A model generated the notes under the pieces. The model was given only the letters and a program-made list of their open reading frames with translations, was not told the DNA's origin and did no database searches. From positions 3,472,001 to 3,536,000 of the forward strand of contig JAQOTA010000053.1 of the NCBI GenBank assembly GCA_029532415.1: 64,000 nt of DNA. The letters are read 5' to 3'. The first letter of the stretch is position 1, and each line of letters starts with the position of its first letter. This DNA comes from Marasmius tenuissimus (lineage: Eukaryota; Basidiomycota; Agaricomycetes; Agaricales; Marasmiaceae). The position numbers and the translations under genes are program-made. Shown here in pieces: positions 9,680-20,945 of the stretch.

Positions 9680-12579
9680 TTAGTTTTTGCCCTTAGCCTT
9701 GGCGGCCATCTGGAGAATCAAACATCAGTAAAGATACCGAGGGGAAGGGCGAGAAAACTGACCAAGTTGAGAGCAGAGCCTGCCTTGAACCATTCGATCT
9801 GACCCTCGTTGAAGGAGTGGGCAAGGGGAAGTTCCTCCTTGGATCCATCAGCGTGCTTCAAGACCAAAGTGAGGTCTTTGCCGGGGGCGAAGGATTCCAA
9901 GCCCAAGATGTCAACTTTGTCGCTGGGTTGAACCTTATCGTAGTCCTCAGGGTTGGCGAACGTAAGTGCGAGCATTCCCTGCTTCTTCAAGTTGGTTTCG
10001 TGGATACGGGCGAACGACCTGACGATGATGGCAAGACCACCCAAGTAGCGGGGTTCGAGGGCAGCATGCTCACGAGAGGAACCTTCACCGTAGTTGTGAT
10101 CACCGACAACGACCCACTTGATACCGTTGTCACGGTACTGAGCAGCAACCTGAGGAACACCTCCGTATTCGCCAGTGAACTGGTTCTTGATCTTGTTCGC
10201 CTCGCCATTCTCAGCGTTAATTGCACCAATCAAGCAGTTCTCTAATCAAGATGTAAGACAATGGCCTGGACAGGTTATTCAGGAACCACGCACGGGAGAT
10301 GTTCTGGAGATGTCCACGGTACTTGAGCCAGGGTCCACCAGCGGAGATGTGGTCAGTCGCTGTGGGGTTTACGAAATGAGCTACCGGACACGAGCAACTG
10401 GATATGATGAGAATATACGTACTGCACTTGCCCTTAACCTTGATGAGAACTGGAACATCGGTGGGGGTCTTGCCATCCCAAGGCTGGAAGGGTTCCAAAA
10501 GTTGAAGACGGTCACTCTTGGGGTCGACAGCAACCTTGACACTCGCGCGATCAGCCGGAGGGGGTTGGAAAGTATCTTGACCAGGGTCGTAACCGCGAGG
10601 AGGAAGTTCGTGGCCGTTGGGTTCAGTGAACTTGAACTGCTTGCCGTCAGATCCGGTGAGGCTGTCGGTCAATGGGTTGAAAGAAAGAGAGCCTCCGAAT
10701 GCCATGGCGGTGACGATGTCGGGAGATGCAACGAAAGCGTGGGTAGCAGGGTTGGCATCGTTTCGTCCGGTGAAGTTACGGTTGTAGGATGTGATGACTA
10801 CAAGGACGCGGTCAGAAACACCTCAAGCATTCGCTTAGAACACAAACTCACTCGAGTTAGCTTCGCCTTTCTTAACGTCTTGACGATCCCATTGTCCGAT
10901 GCAAGGTCCGCACGCATTGGCAAGGACGACACCGCCAACCTTTTCGAAAGCACCGATTTGACCGTCGCGTTCGATGGTGGCCCTAACCTGTTCGGAACCA
11001 GGAGTGATGGTGAACTTGCTCTTGACGTCAAGACCATGGTCAGCAGCCTCCTTAGCGATAGATGCCGATCGGGACATGTCCTCGTAGGACGAGTTCGTGC
11101 ACGAGCCGATGAGGGCAACCTTCAATTCCTCAGGCCAGTTGTTCTTCTTGGCCTCCTCAGCAAACTTAGAAATGGGAGTTGCAAGATCGGGGGTGAAAGG
11201 TCCGTTGATGTGGGGTTCGAGTTCCGAAAGGTTCTGGGGAATTAAACGTTTAATACAATGCGATGGATGACTCCAGAGATAGATAACGCACAATCTCAAT
11301 GTTCTGATCATACTCAGCGCCTTCATCAGCCCTGAGGTTGGCAGAGAATTGTTGGGCATAGTCAGCAATCTCGGATCGTTTCGTTGCCTTCAAGTAGTCG
11401 GTCATACGATGGTTGAAGGGGAAGAGGGACGTCGTAGCACCAATTTCAGCACCCATATTGCAAATTGTCGCCATACCGGTGCAAGAGAGCGACTCGACAC
11501 CAGGACCACGATATTCGACAATAGCACCAGTTCCTCCTTTGACAGTCAAGATTCCAGCCACCTTGAGGATAACATCTGTAATTCGCGGTGTCAACGAGAG
11601 AATTCCTTTTGATTGATATAGAGGGTACCCTTGGGAGTCGTCCAGCCACCGATTTTACCAGTCAAGTTGACACCAATAACCTTGGGGCACTTGAGCTCCC
11701 AAGGAATGCCGGCCATAACGTCGACAGCATCAGCACCGCCAACACCGCATGCAATCATTCCGAGACCACCCGCGTTCGGTGTATGGGAGTCAGTTCCGAT
11801 CATGAGTCCACCAGGGAATGCGTAGTTTTCGAGGATAATTTGATGAATGATACCAGAACCGGGTTTCCAGAAGCCGAGACCGTACTGGCGACGCGGTCAG
11901 TCAAAGGCAAAGGCGCAAGAGAAAATCCATTTACCTTGGCAGTAGCGGTAGCCAAAAAGTCATAAACCTCCTTGTTAATGTCGATTGCGCGAGCCAAATC
12001 CTTGACACCTCCGACTTGTGCCTCAATCAAGTGATCACAATGAACCGTGGTTGGAACCGCAGCGGTGTCCATTCCGGCAGACATGAATTGTAGCAGCGCC
12101 ATCTACGCGTAAGAGTCAGCACTGAGAAGATAAGCCCAAGACGACCAGGAAACTCGCCTGAGCAGTAGCATCCTGGCAAGCTACTCGCTGTAGAATTGAA
12201 GCCAAGTTGTTAGCTACAATGTGTGCAGGAAGAAGAAAATTTTTCATACGTCTGGTCGGAGCTTGAGGTAGCTCACTCCCCGGTTGATGTCCTGACCATG
12301 CGGATCATCGAGATGTCCGTAGAGAATTTTTTCAGACAGAGTCAAAGGGCGTTGAAGCCTATCGAAAACGTCAGCAAACAGCACAAGTAACACAGAACAT
12401 TACGCCTACCTCTCTCGGACAACGGCGAGGTTGTCCTCAATTCGTTGATAGTTGATGTATGCGCCCTTCTCGAGGAGCGACATGGGGACTTTGGTGTCAC
12501 CAATGCGAGGTGCAACGGTGGCCATGCCAGCGGCCAACCGCCGCATGACATTTGCGGTCCTATGAGAAAGGTTGAGCAT
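9680..12579 (-). CDS. ACO1: Aconitate hydratase, mitochondrial
   Basis: TCA-cycle 4Fe-4S enzyme converting citrate to isocitrate through cis-aconitate. ATG at 12577-12579 begins [19 protein letters not shown], an Arg-rich presequence without acidic residues, as expected for matrix import. Domain markers in order: [15 protein letters not shown] (about 12490), [13 protein letters not shown] (about 11795), [13 protein letters not shown] with a cluster Cys (about 11480), [11 protein letters not shown] (about 11090), [10 protein letters not shown] with the other two cluster Cys (about 10905), [12 protein letters not shown] (about 10750), [15 protein letters not shown] across an intron (10360-10422), [14 protein letters not shown] (about 10080) and a last exon MAAKAKGKN (9680-9709). 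Introns in the 3' half are 9710-9762, 10242-10293 and 10360-10422. All three cluster ligands are present. Long open frames on the opposite strand are shadows of this gene. Confidence 0.96.
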
Positions 12580-13033
12580 CGTCGACCACGACGAAGACGA
12601 CGAGCAGAGGGAAGATGATGGTAAACGTCAGAGTTCTGCACTTTCCGAGTTTTGCCATTATTTATCCAATCAGTGCACGTGAATTCATGGCCGACCCCCA
12701 TCGGAGGTCGGAGCCGGGAATCACCATCCAATCAGATTCTCGGAATTCCATCTTGGATGTTCAATTCGATACGCGGTTAGGTATCGCCACATTGCACAAT
12801 CACCGTCCCGCATAATCCCCGCGTGAAAACCGGGACTGGTTGAAGGTATTAAACTCATTGCTCATGCCTATGGAGGTCTACAACGGTAAAAAAAACAACG
12901 CCCCTACCATTCCCCAGAATACCGACAAAAGGGCTCAAAAAGGCTTCGCCCTCGGCAGGCTCATTGACGCGCCGTGTGCAGGCGGGTAATCAATTGCTGG
13001 TCCATCCGGACATCTAGTATCCGGACGTGCTCG
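12580..13033. other. Aconitase upstream region
   Basis: About 450 bp between the aconitase start and the end of the coiled-coil gene, both on the minus strand. It should carry the aconitase promoter. I see no further exon and no clear TATA box. Confidence 0.4.
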
Positions 13034-14963
13034 TCACTCGCCCCGACCGCCATGCGTTATCAACGACAGCTCGCGCAGCAAGAGTCGGATCTCTTTCTCC
13101 AATTCTTTAGCTACCTCCGCTTTCGCGACCTTCCTCGCTAACAGTTCACCGTTTCCCGACGCGGTGCTGTCGGACACTACGCGACCATGATGTCAATTCT
13201 GAGTGGCGGCGGGACGCAATAATAGGCTCACAAGCGGTGGTCTTTCCTCCATTGAACGTCACCTGGTCATGGACTATCTCCGTTCTGGATAGGAAACTTT
13301 CCGTTTGGTGTACTTTGGAGATTGTCAGGAGAGACTTGTCCCAGGGTGTGGTTCATACCTCGACGGATACAGCTCTCAATCTCGTCCAGCACCATTTGTC
13401 TCATCGCCTTTTCATCAAGATTGTAAGTCCCCCAGCCGTCGCTTCTCACTCATAGCCTAACACTTGCCGTTGTGATATTCAGCCCCAAAAGCTCTACGCC
13501 TGGTATCGAACGGGCCGATGCTTGCATGTTACTGATGGGGGCCGCCGATTTCGCTATCGAGACCCTGAGCAGGTCGATATAGCCTTCCTCGACGTTTACG
13601 GGAACGCGTGACGCAGCCAGGTCTCGCGAATCGACAATCTGAATGTTAATGGGCCTGAGTGACAAAAGGGAGAGCGCGTAGAGCAACCCACTTGTTGGAT
13701 CCGATTGTTCGAAAAGTATTCCAGCCCGTTGACGAGAAGTAGTAATTCATTCAGCTCGGTTTCCAGTTCAAGCTCCGGTGCACCTTTAGGAACGGCCGAG
13801 AAAGGGATCAACTGAATCGACTCACGATGTGTTGCTTCTTCACCTCCAACGTTTCCGGAGTTGGGCCGGGAGAAGATGGATGGTATCTCAATTTCGCGTT
13901 TGATCTGACTCTTGCGGCCGACAACGCTTCCTCTCTACCCAAAGTTTTACCTCAAACGAAATTTGCACCAATGATCAATGCACTTACAGTATCCTCCCTG
14001 TTTCCAGGTCGCCTAGATGGCCGAACTTGCTCGTGATTGATTCTTCCAGAGTAGTTTCGCCTTGCAGGATACTGGGTCGTTCATTGGAGAGGCGTTTGAA
14101 GAAGACGAGATGGGAGTGCAATCTCTAAGCCAATAGTTTTAGTGGGAACGAAGTTATAACCAAGGTGCTCACAGCTAGAGTATCCTTAACCGCGCTGCAT
14201 CTGGATGCCAAAAGCCTATCCTGTATTCCACCTACTGGAGACACTGTAAGATCATCTAAAGTAGGCTGGGACGTTCCATGAGCTCAGCAAGTATTCTATA
14301 TCGAACCGGACCTTACCATCCTGATTTGATTGGACCCTCCATCCAGCACAGCTGCTCGGCTTTGCGTTTGCACCAGCAAGCTATTGAGATTTTTGATAGT
14401 GTTCAGCCTCTTGCGCTCTCTCTCTTCCAAGGCTTCAAGAAGGATCCTAATTCGGCGTTCCGCCTCTAGCTGCTTCTTGAGGTTCGCGATTTTCAGTTCT
14501 AGAAGGCCAAAAGGGTTATTTCGCGAAATTCGAGATAATTGGACCACCAAGGCTTCACCTGTATCACGGACGCCATCTAACAGGCTCTTCAATCGCTCTT
14601 GGCTATGTCGAAGATGATTCCTTGCTGTTACTAGCACCGAGGTGGCCCTGTCCCTTTCCGAGCGATCACTCACTCTCGTTTCGCCTATCTTCTCTGGCGT
14701 GTCGCGTCCATCAATCATAAAGTCGCGCCCAGTGCTACCAAAAACGCGATTTTAGACTTCAGAGATCCGATGCGAGACTATTGAAACGCGTACTGTAGCA
14801 AAACGCGTCGAGTAGCTGCCGTTTGTGCCCTTCCTTTCACGTGTTGGGCGACGAAGGAAAGTGCGTGAGACAGTGGCCCTTGATAGAGTTGTCGAAACGC
14901 ATGGAGAGTTATTTCGGGAGGTAGACCAAGCGACGAAAGCGATTGGTAGACATCATCAGCCAT
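13034..14963 (-). CDS. Coiled-coil protein of unknown function
   Basis: Begins MADDVYQSLSSLGLPPEITL at ATG 14961-14963; the frame is open upstream to another ATG at 15116, so the start may be further out. Exon 1 joins through an intron (about 14733-14802) to a long heptad-rich, Arg/Lys/Glu/Leu-rich segment at 14300-14730 (RLKSLLDGVRDTGEALVVQL, KIANLKKQLEAERRIRILLE). Further exons encode PTLDDLTVSPVGGIQDRLLA (about 14260), LHSHLVFFKRLSNERPSILQ (about 14120), ELELETELNELLLLVNGLEYF (about 13770-13700) and IVDSRDLAASRVPVNVEEG (about 13640). The last two exons rebuild CIRRVHQTESFLSRTEIVHD and then KVAKAEVAKELEKEIRLLL, ending LSLITHGGRGE with TGA at 13034-13036. The shape, a short helical head then a long coiled coil, resembles microtubule- or kinetochore-associated subunits such as augmin components. 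I cannot confirm that. Confidence 0.65.
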
Positions 14964-15167
14964 GACCGGGACCTGAGGCATTCGAGCGTGTGAGAGAAAC
15001 GTCGCGATCAAAGGCACGCCGCATGGTGGCAGGTGCGCATCAGCGCAATCCTCAAGCTTCAGATTTCCCACGGTTGGCTCTGGTGAATCACTGCCATTTC
15101 TTGTTGTGGCATACATACTGCAGGTTTACTTCTACGACGTTTACATCGAGAGAGGGTGCGTTAAATT

Positions 15168-16228
15168 TCAATTAATACTGACAGAGTAAGAAGTACTAAA
15201 GCGAGGTTATTAGACAGGGCGAGGGAGAGCCGGTGTGGAATGAGAATCACTCACGTTGTTAGTGTTGCAGATCCGGAGGTTGCCTCAGTACCAGCTTGAA
15301 CGGTCTTGAGGTACTGAGATTGAGCCAGACCTTGATCGACGAGGGCCTATAAAGACTCAGTATATATTATTGATTAAGGGAACCGTAGCACAGACCTTGA
15401 GGAAGTCATTGACATCCGCCGTGAAGCTGTTGATCTCCCCGCCAGATGTGGGCAAGAACGAGTAAACGATGTTCACTCCGTTGGTTCCGTGGTAGAGGTT
15501 CCTTTTCAGTGCACCGTCTATGAGAACAAGGAGACTGGGCAGCAAAAAACGAGCAAACTTACCAGCTTTGACCGGCGAGGTTGACATTTGAGGCGACGGG
15601 CTTCGGTGACCCGTCCGCATTGTACTCGTAAGAGATTGGACCAGCACCATAGTTACCAAGCCAAATCATGATTTCATTGGCGTCGGCGCCTCCTGGTGAA
15701 TCGGACGTGAAGAGATCGAAAGCAACGTTCGCCACTAGGCTGCCCGAGGAGGACTGGGACCACTGCCAGTCGACCTGACGACAAACCGTTTGAGCATTTC
15801 TGAGCGCGAGCAAGAGCAAGTCATCTGACTTACAGGAATGCTATTGACTTCGCTGAGCTGTTTGCCGAGCCCCTCATTGAGGTTAATGTTAGTGTAGCTC
15901 TTTACGCTGTTATCTCCTCCAGTCCACGTCCAGTGGGTCGTCCAGGCAACAGTATTCCCGTCCAAAGACGTGTACGTGCCGCAGCTCTCTCCAGATTCGG
16001 CATTGTCCCTGCCCCATTGATTAATGTAGAGGGTATACGGGCCCGCAACGACGGTATCCCATTGTCCTGAGAGAAGATTATGAGTTTGGGGTCAGTGTAA
16101 AGAGACAATTGCACGCCCATACCACAATGTTCAGAGGTATCAAGCTGTCTTTTCTCGAGCGTCGCAGGTGCTGCAGAAATGAACGGTACTAGAGAGAGAA
16201 GTGCGAGGGTTGCTGAGAAGGAGACCAT
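15168..16228 (-). CDS. GH12 xyloglucanase/endoglucanase, copy A
   Basis: Secreted family 12 glycoside hydrolase that cuts beta-1,4-glucan backbones (xyloglucan or cellulose). ATG 16226-16228 opens a signal peptide (MVSFSATLALLSLVPFISAA) and a short propeptide ending at a Kex2-like KR (LEKR|QLDTSEHCG). Family motifs: YTLYINQWG (about 16030), WTWTGG, SYTNINLN (about 15885), NEIMIWLGNYGAGPISYE with the nucleophile Glu (about 15660), YSFLPTSGG, and near the end QAGTEATSGSATLTT with the acid/base Glu (about 15270). The last intron leaves a tiny final exon ending at TGA 15168-15170. Introns include 16080-16131 and one after LAGQSW. TATAAAA lies 52 nt upstream of ATG. Intact; paralogue of the next two genes. 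Confidence 0.93.
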
Positions 16229-17380
16229 AGTATGTTGTAGGAGGGAGAAACCTGGTCGTGACACTGACTTTTGTACCGGTTTTATACTCGATGCGAGCCT
16301 TTATTCTCCGAGATTTGGCCCCATTTCTACAGGCCCCCACGACGAAGTCTAAGCTAGGAGTCACACCTGAGGGAGGCGCAGGATTCAGGGTAAAACGGTG
16401 GAACCACGGGACAAATAAGCTGCGGTGCGTCCCAATTTTCTAGCCTCCATTAGCGTTCAGTGTTCAAGATAACGTTGAGCGGGCCGTTCCAGTACAGAGT
16501 TCGAACGGGCACAGAATCTCGGAAAGAGCTCTGCACATGTACGGTTGTCGAGTGGAGCTCATCCATGCCAACAGCCATCGTTTCTATTTTTTGGCACTGT
16601 TCGGCCACCTTGGCAGACAGCACGGCGCTCCATGACCACCCTCTTGTGGGATAAGGAAACAAAAATTACTCACCAAACCTGGCCCAGTGCTCAGTAGGTG
16701 CCCAGCATACCCCGAGGATTAACCTTCGAGTCGCAACCCGTCCTGCGTGTTTACTAGCTACTCGTCGATGGTTGTTACCTTACAGTTCCGCCTATGCCAA
16801 AGGCCGAAGAGGCATCCAGATTCCATGTCAGAGTTGATTCTCGTAGAAAGAGGTAATAAAGACCTGGTCAAAGCGCGAATTCAGGGGTAGTTTTACATAC
16901 GCGTATGGTACTACGTCATAATTATTGATTGGACTTCGATTCCCACACTTTCCCGTGCACATCGATCCATAGGATTGACTGTCCGCTGGGGAAGCCCTGG
17001 GGGAGCCTGGGAGCCAGTAGCTGTACATGCGTCGCGCCTACTGGCTGAGGGGATTACACCGGCACGAAGTTAGCCTTACGACCAGACCACTACTCATGTG
17101 CATGGTATGGCCGGCCGTCGCGATACGTTCGGTTTTAGGGAGATGGATGACAACTTCTCAATCGCGTCTGCTCCGAGTTTTGTAGCTGACGGCAGTGCCT
17201 CTGAGTCTCTACCCATTTTATCCCCTAGATACCTCCGAGGACGGTACCTATCCCACTAATTTGCCCACAGTACTCTCACCGTCTCCGAGTCACCAGGCTG
17301 GCAGAGCCTCAAGCTCGCGATTGGTGAATCGTTGCGGTTCTTACATGTGGCTACATCGAAAGAGGGTCTTTGGGAAGGAC
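16229..17380. other. Intergenic DNA between GH12 copies A and B, partly duplicated
   Basis: The part next to copy A (to about 16900) matches the upstream DNA of copy B in short blocks, for example ATCTCGGAAAGAGCT, CATCCATGC and ACCTGGTCAAAGCG. The part next to copy B (from about 17300) matches DNA 3' of copy A. The middle (about 16900-17290) shows nothing I recognise. No extra gene seen. Confidence 0.5.
16280..16286 (-). promoter_or_regulatory. TATA box of GH12 copy A
   Basis: TATAAAA on the minus strand, 52 nt before the ATG. The same element at nearly the same distance precedes the other two GH12 genes. Confidence 0.6.
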
Positions 17381-18445
17381 TCAGTTGATACTGACAGAGT
17401 AAGAAGTACTAGAACCAAGTGGTCAGGCCCGGTGGGGAAGGACCGATGTATACTTACGTTTCCATTGTCGCAGATCCGGAGGTCGCCTCAGTACCCGCTT
17501 GAATGGTCTTGAGGTACTGGGACTGTGCCAGGCCATAGGTGGCGAGATACTAGAGTAGATTAGTATACAAAGTCGATCAAAAGAGTCGTATAACAGACCT
17601 TGAGGAAGTCATTGACGTCTGCTTCAAAACTCTTGATCTCTGTATCAGCGGAGGCGAGCAAAAAGGAATAGACTACGTTTCTCCTGTTAGATCCCTGATA
17701 AACATTCCTTTGCAAGGCACCATTCATTAGATCACGCAGAGTAGGCGGCGATAAATGATCCAACTTACCAGGTTTGACCAGCGAGGTTTACATTTAAAAC
17801 GATGGGCTTGGGTGACCCATCGGCATTGTACTCATAAGAGATTGGACCAGCACCATAGTTACCGACCCATATCATAATTTCATTCGCGTCGGCCCCTCCG
17901 GGAGTATCGGAGGTGAAGAGATCGAAAGCGACGTTCGAAATGATATTTCCGGAGAAGGACTGCGACCAGTGCCAGTCAACCTAATAACAAGATATTAGAG
18001 CAAATTCACGCGGGCGAGAGGACGATACCCGGCTTACAGGAATGCTATTGACTTCGCTGAGCTGCTTGTTGAGCCCCTCATTGAGGTTGATGTTAGTGTA
18101 GCTATTGACGCTGTTGTCCCCTCCAGTCCAGGTCCAGTAACAGTCAGTTGGTCGTCCAGGAAACAGTCGTTCCGACCAAAGATGTTACGGCACCGCAGCT
18201 CCCGCCAGACTGAGCATTTTCTTCCCCCCATTGGTTGATGTTAAGTGTGTAACGGCCCACGAGGACAGAGTCATATTGCCCTGGACAAAATATTGACTTT
18301 GTGGTCAGTGCAGAGAAAAATCGTTGCCCATACCACAATGGAGAGAAGTATCGAGCTGTCGCCTCTCAAGCGTATGCCCAAAAATAGGTGCGGTATAGAT
18401 GAACGGCACTAGAAAGAGTAGAACTAGGGTTGTCGGGGAGATCAT
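17381..18445 (-). pseudogene. GH12 xyloglucanase/endoglucanase, copy B, frame broken
   Basis: Same structure as copy A. Start ATG 18443-18445; signal peptide MISPTTLVLLFLVPFIYTAP, Kex2-like site LERR|QLDTSLHCG, YTLNINQWG, SYTNINLN, NEIMIWVGNYGAGPISYE (nucleophile Glu kept), QAGTEATSG (acid/base Glu kept), stop TGA 17381-17383. The defect is in the WTT..WTWTGG region. Where copy A goes directly from ACCCAC to TGGACG, copy B carries ten extra bases (about 18139-18148 on the + strand, AACAGTCAGT). These shift the frame and place an in-frame TGA straight after SWTTN. The extra bases look like a local repeat of CAGT. Everything downstream is otherwise open with intact splice sites, so the lesion is recent, or it is an assembly error. 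Without correction the product stops near residue 80 and lacks both catalytic Glu. Confidence 0.8.
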
Positions 18446-19830
18446 AGTATATGGGAGAGAATTCTGCTTGAAATCACGACTTTGGGTCGGTTTTATAACC
18501 AGTAGATTGTTCCGTCCTTCGGAGGCTTCCAAGATGAAGTCTAGTATCCGAATCCCCGCCCGTGACTTTGTTTAAGAGGCACACATTAAGGGCAAGACGG
18601 TGGAACTGCGGGACAAGATGTTAGTCGGCCCAACGCAGATAATCATCCTCGCCTTATGCATCGCAATTTTCCAGTCTTCCGAATACCCAAGGTCACGCCG
18701 ACCGGGCGAGAGTGGCGGACACGGAATCTCGGAAAGAGCTTGTCGATTGGAGTTCATCCATGCTGACTTGAACCAACGTTGTTTACATTTTCTAGCAATG
18801 TTGGTTGGTCACTTTGGCAAATGATACAAAGCTCAATCACCACCCATCTAGAACGAGAGTGCCCCAACCACCCAACTAGTTCAGTTCAGTCCCCAGGGAG
18901 TCTCGAGCGAATTCCAAGAATTGGTCGCTGAGTCGTAACCCGTCCCGGGTACCTAACGCGATAACTCATTCGGGTATGGTGAGACTGAAGAAACACGCTG
19001 CATTGAACCTTGTAAGCTCTATGAGTATTGATTCTGGCGCGAGATCAAGAGGATCAGGTCAAACCAAGGTCCTGGTCAAAGCGTGAAATTGCCAGACTTT
19101 CCTTCGTGCAACACGAGCGCTTCGAAGATAGTATTTTCGATTTTCCCTGTCGGCACGTTTTGAGAAATCGGAAGGTGCGGTATGCGAAACAGTGGATGAT
19201 GGAGAGGAGAGCGGGGCGTAGGCTAACTCATTTATAGACCCGTCGCGGAAAGGTGGCTAACTTTGCCTGTGTACCGCGGCATCCGAGTTCATCTGTATGG
19301 GACGATACCATAAGACTCAACGATGCTCTAAGTATCAGACGCCATCGACAGAACGAGAAGTGGCCACTCACCTGTTTCCACTGTCCTCCGGACCAGGTCC
19401 TCCACGTCGTTCGAGCGATCCAGAACAGCTGACCCTGTGGGCCTCTCGGCTTGAGGTTGCAACTGTTCCATGAGAATGTCCACCCCCATAAGACACTTGT
19501 CACTCTTGGTCCAGCAATCTGGCTCCACTTACGGTTCACAACGCTCAAGCGTTCGTACCTCGGCAAATATACGAGAGAGCCAGCTACGCCGGCGGAGCAG
19601 TCACCAGCGGACTGTAACAGCCCTTAGAGACTCTTGCATGCACTAGATCGACGAACACAGATTATTCCAGAGCTAGCATGTGGACCAGGCTTTCACAGGT
19701 AGACACTGACAGATCTGCAGAACTTTCACCGAACATGTTCAAGGATATACGAAGCAAACGGAAGCAAACGGTCGAACTTCGTTTTCATATATTGCTGGAA
19801 GCAGCATGGCAGTACATTCAATAACCCTCC
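18446..19830. other. Intergenic DNA between GH12 copies B and C
   Basis: The first 650 bp are the duplicated upstream flank. Between 19228 and 19620 the minus strand has exon-like blocks with usable splice signals, but the phases do not give one convincing protein, so no gene is called. Confidence 0.4.
18491..18497 (-). promoter_or_regulatory. TATA box of GH12 copy B
   Basis: TATAAAA on the minus strand, 46 nt before the ATG, aligned with that of copy A. The promoter is retained although the coding frame is broken. Confidence 0.55.
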
Positions 19831-20885
19831 TTAGTTGACGGTCACGCTGTAAGCAGAACTAGAGCAGAATAATCAGCGACTGAAGGAGAAAAATTGCGCG
19901 GAAGGACACCTACGTCGTCAGGGTGGCGGTTCCAGAGGTAGCTTCGGAACCAGCTTGTACAGTCTTGAGGTACTGCGATTGAGCCAGACCTTGGGCAGTG
20001 AGGTACTGCAAGAGGAACTTAGACGTCGATAGAAGCACTTGTCAAATAATACAGACCTTAAGGAAAAGGTTGACATCGGCGTTGAAGCTGGTGATTTGTC
20101 CAGAAGCCGAGGGCAAGAAAGAATAGACGATGTTGACTCCGTTGGATCCTTTGAACACGTTCCTGTTCAATTCAAGGGGTAAGCATCGAACGCCGGAGCA
20201 TTGGGGGAAAGACTCGCCAGTTACGGCCAGCAAGGTTCACGTTCGAAGCGACAGGCTTGGGGGTTCCGTCGGCATTGTAAGTGTAAGAGATAGGTCCTGC
20301 GCCCCAGTTACCGAGCCAGATCATGATTTCGTTCGCGTCGGCTCCTCCCGGTTGGTTGGCGGTGAAGAGGTCAAAGGCAACATTCGTGACTAAGCTGCCT
20401 GAAGATGATTGCGACCACTGCCAGTTAACCTGGTGACCGAAGTTGTGAGTGAACGCGCGAGAACCGTGATATCAGAACTCACGGGGATGCTCTTGATGGC
20501 GCTCAGCTGTTTGCCAAGTCCTGCGTTCAGGTTGATATTGGTGTAGCTCTTGACTCCACTGCCACCCTGCCAGGTCCAGTTGTTCCTCCAAGCGATCGTG
20601 GTTCCGCTCAAGGATATCAAGTTGGCACAACTCTGGCCAGACTGGGCGTTGGCCTTGCCCCATTGGTTGACGTAGAGGGTATATTGTCCCGCAACAACCG
20701 TGTCCCATTGGCCTAAGGAGATGAACGGAATCAGCGAGCAGTTTACAAGAGTAGCATAAGCCAATCATACCACAGTGTGAGGCGGTGTCAAGTTGTCGTT
20801 TCTCAAGAGAGTTCTCGCTCGCCGGTGCGGCGGTGACGAAGGGCACGAGAGCGAGGAGAGCCACAAATTTCGAGAAGGCCAACAT
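19831..20885 (-). CDS. GH12 xyloglucanase/endoglucanase, copy C
   Basis: Third and most diverged GH12 gene of the row. ATG 20883-20885; signal peptide MLAFSKFVALLALVPFVTAA, then SLEKR|QLDTASHCG, again a Kex2-like cleavage. Motifs: YTLYVNQWG (about 20680), WTWQGGSGVKSYTNINLN, NEIMIWLGNWGAGPISYTYN with the nucleophile Glu (about 20310), YSFLPSASGQITSF, and QAGSEATSGTATLTT with the acid/base Glu (about 19940). The final exon gives VTVN with TAA at 19831-19833. Intron positions match copies A and B, but the intron after LAGRNW (20163-20217) uses a GC donor. TATAAAA lies 54 nt upstream. Intact. Confidence 0.93.
20163..20217 (-). other. GC-AG intron in GH12 copy C
   Basis: Donor TG|GCGAGT, acceptor GAACAG|GAACGTG. 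Copies A and B have GTAAGT at the equivalent site, and splicing restores NW|NVFKG as in them. This shows a T-to-C change at donor position 2 within a paralogue set. Confidence 0.75.
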
Positions 20886-20938
20886 GGTAGATCGTCTGAG
20901 CAGGAGATGCTTGAGGAAAACATGTCTGCCATGGACGA

Positions 20939-20945
20939 TTTTATA
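20939..20945 (-). promoter_or_regulatory. TATA box of GH12 copy C
   Basis: TATAAAA on the minus strand, 54 nt before the ATG, as in copies A and B. Confidence 0.55.

Larger units (their letters stand above)
15050..16900. repeat. Segmental duplication, unit A
   Basis: Contains GH12 copy A plus about 0.1 kb of 3' flank and about 0.65 kb of 5' flank. Order and orientation of conserved blocks match unit B at 17300-19095. The last intron of both genes ends with AGTACTTCTTACTCTGTCAG, identical over 20 bases. Flanks have drifted with small indels. Boundaries are approximate, judged by eye. Confidence 0.65.
17300..19095. repeat. Segmental duplication, unit B
   Basis: Direct-orientation partner of 15050-16900. 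It holds the frame-broken GH12 copy B and the same flanking blocks (GAATCTCGGAAAGAGCTTG near 18723, CGTAACCCGTCCCG near 18938, CCTGGTCAAAGCGTG near 19070). Copy C is more distant and its flanks do not obviously match. Confidence 0.65.

Noticed and set aside
10175..11245. 356-codon open frame on the + strand
   Set aside because: It lies entirely antisense to aconitase exons, and its composition mirrors the codon bias of that gene. No start context or homology.
13267..13449. 60-codon open frame ending GKFPIQNGDSP as the end of the coiled-coil gene
   Set aside because: An internal GTATGA donor and AAAG acceptor lead to two more exons in matching phase, with clearly coding heptad sequence ending at 13034, so the earlier stop is intronic read-through.
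18034..18231. Treating the 10-bp insertion in GH12 copy B as a small intron
   Set aside because: Ten bases is far below any functional intron, and no GT-AG or GC-AG pair around it restores the WTT-WTWTGG frame.
19228..19620. Exon-like blocks on the - strand (VLDRSNDVEDLVRRTVET and LVYLPRYERLSVV)
   Set aside because: Splice sites exist, but phases of the two blocks do not agree in one frame and no start or family is recognisable. May be a decayed gene; not strong enough to list.
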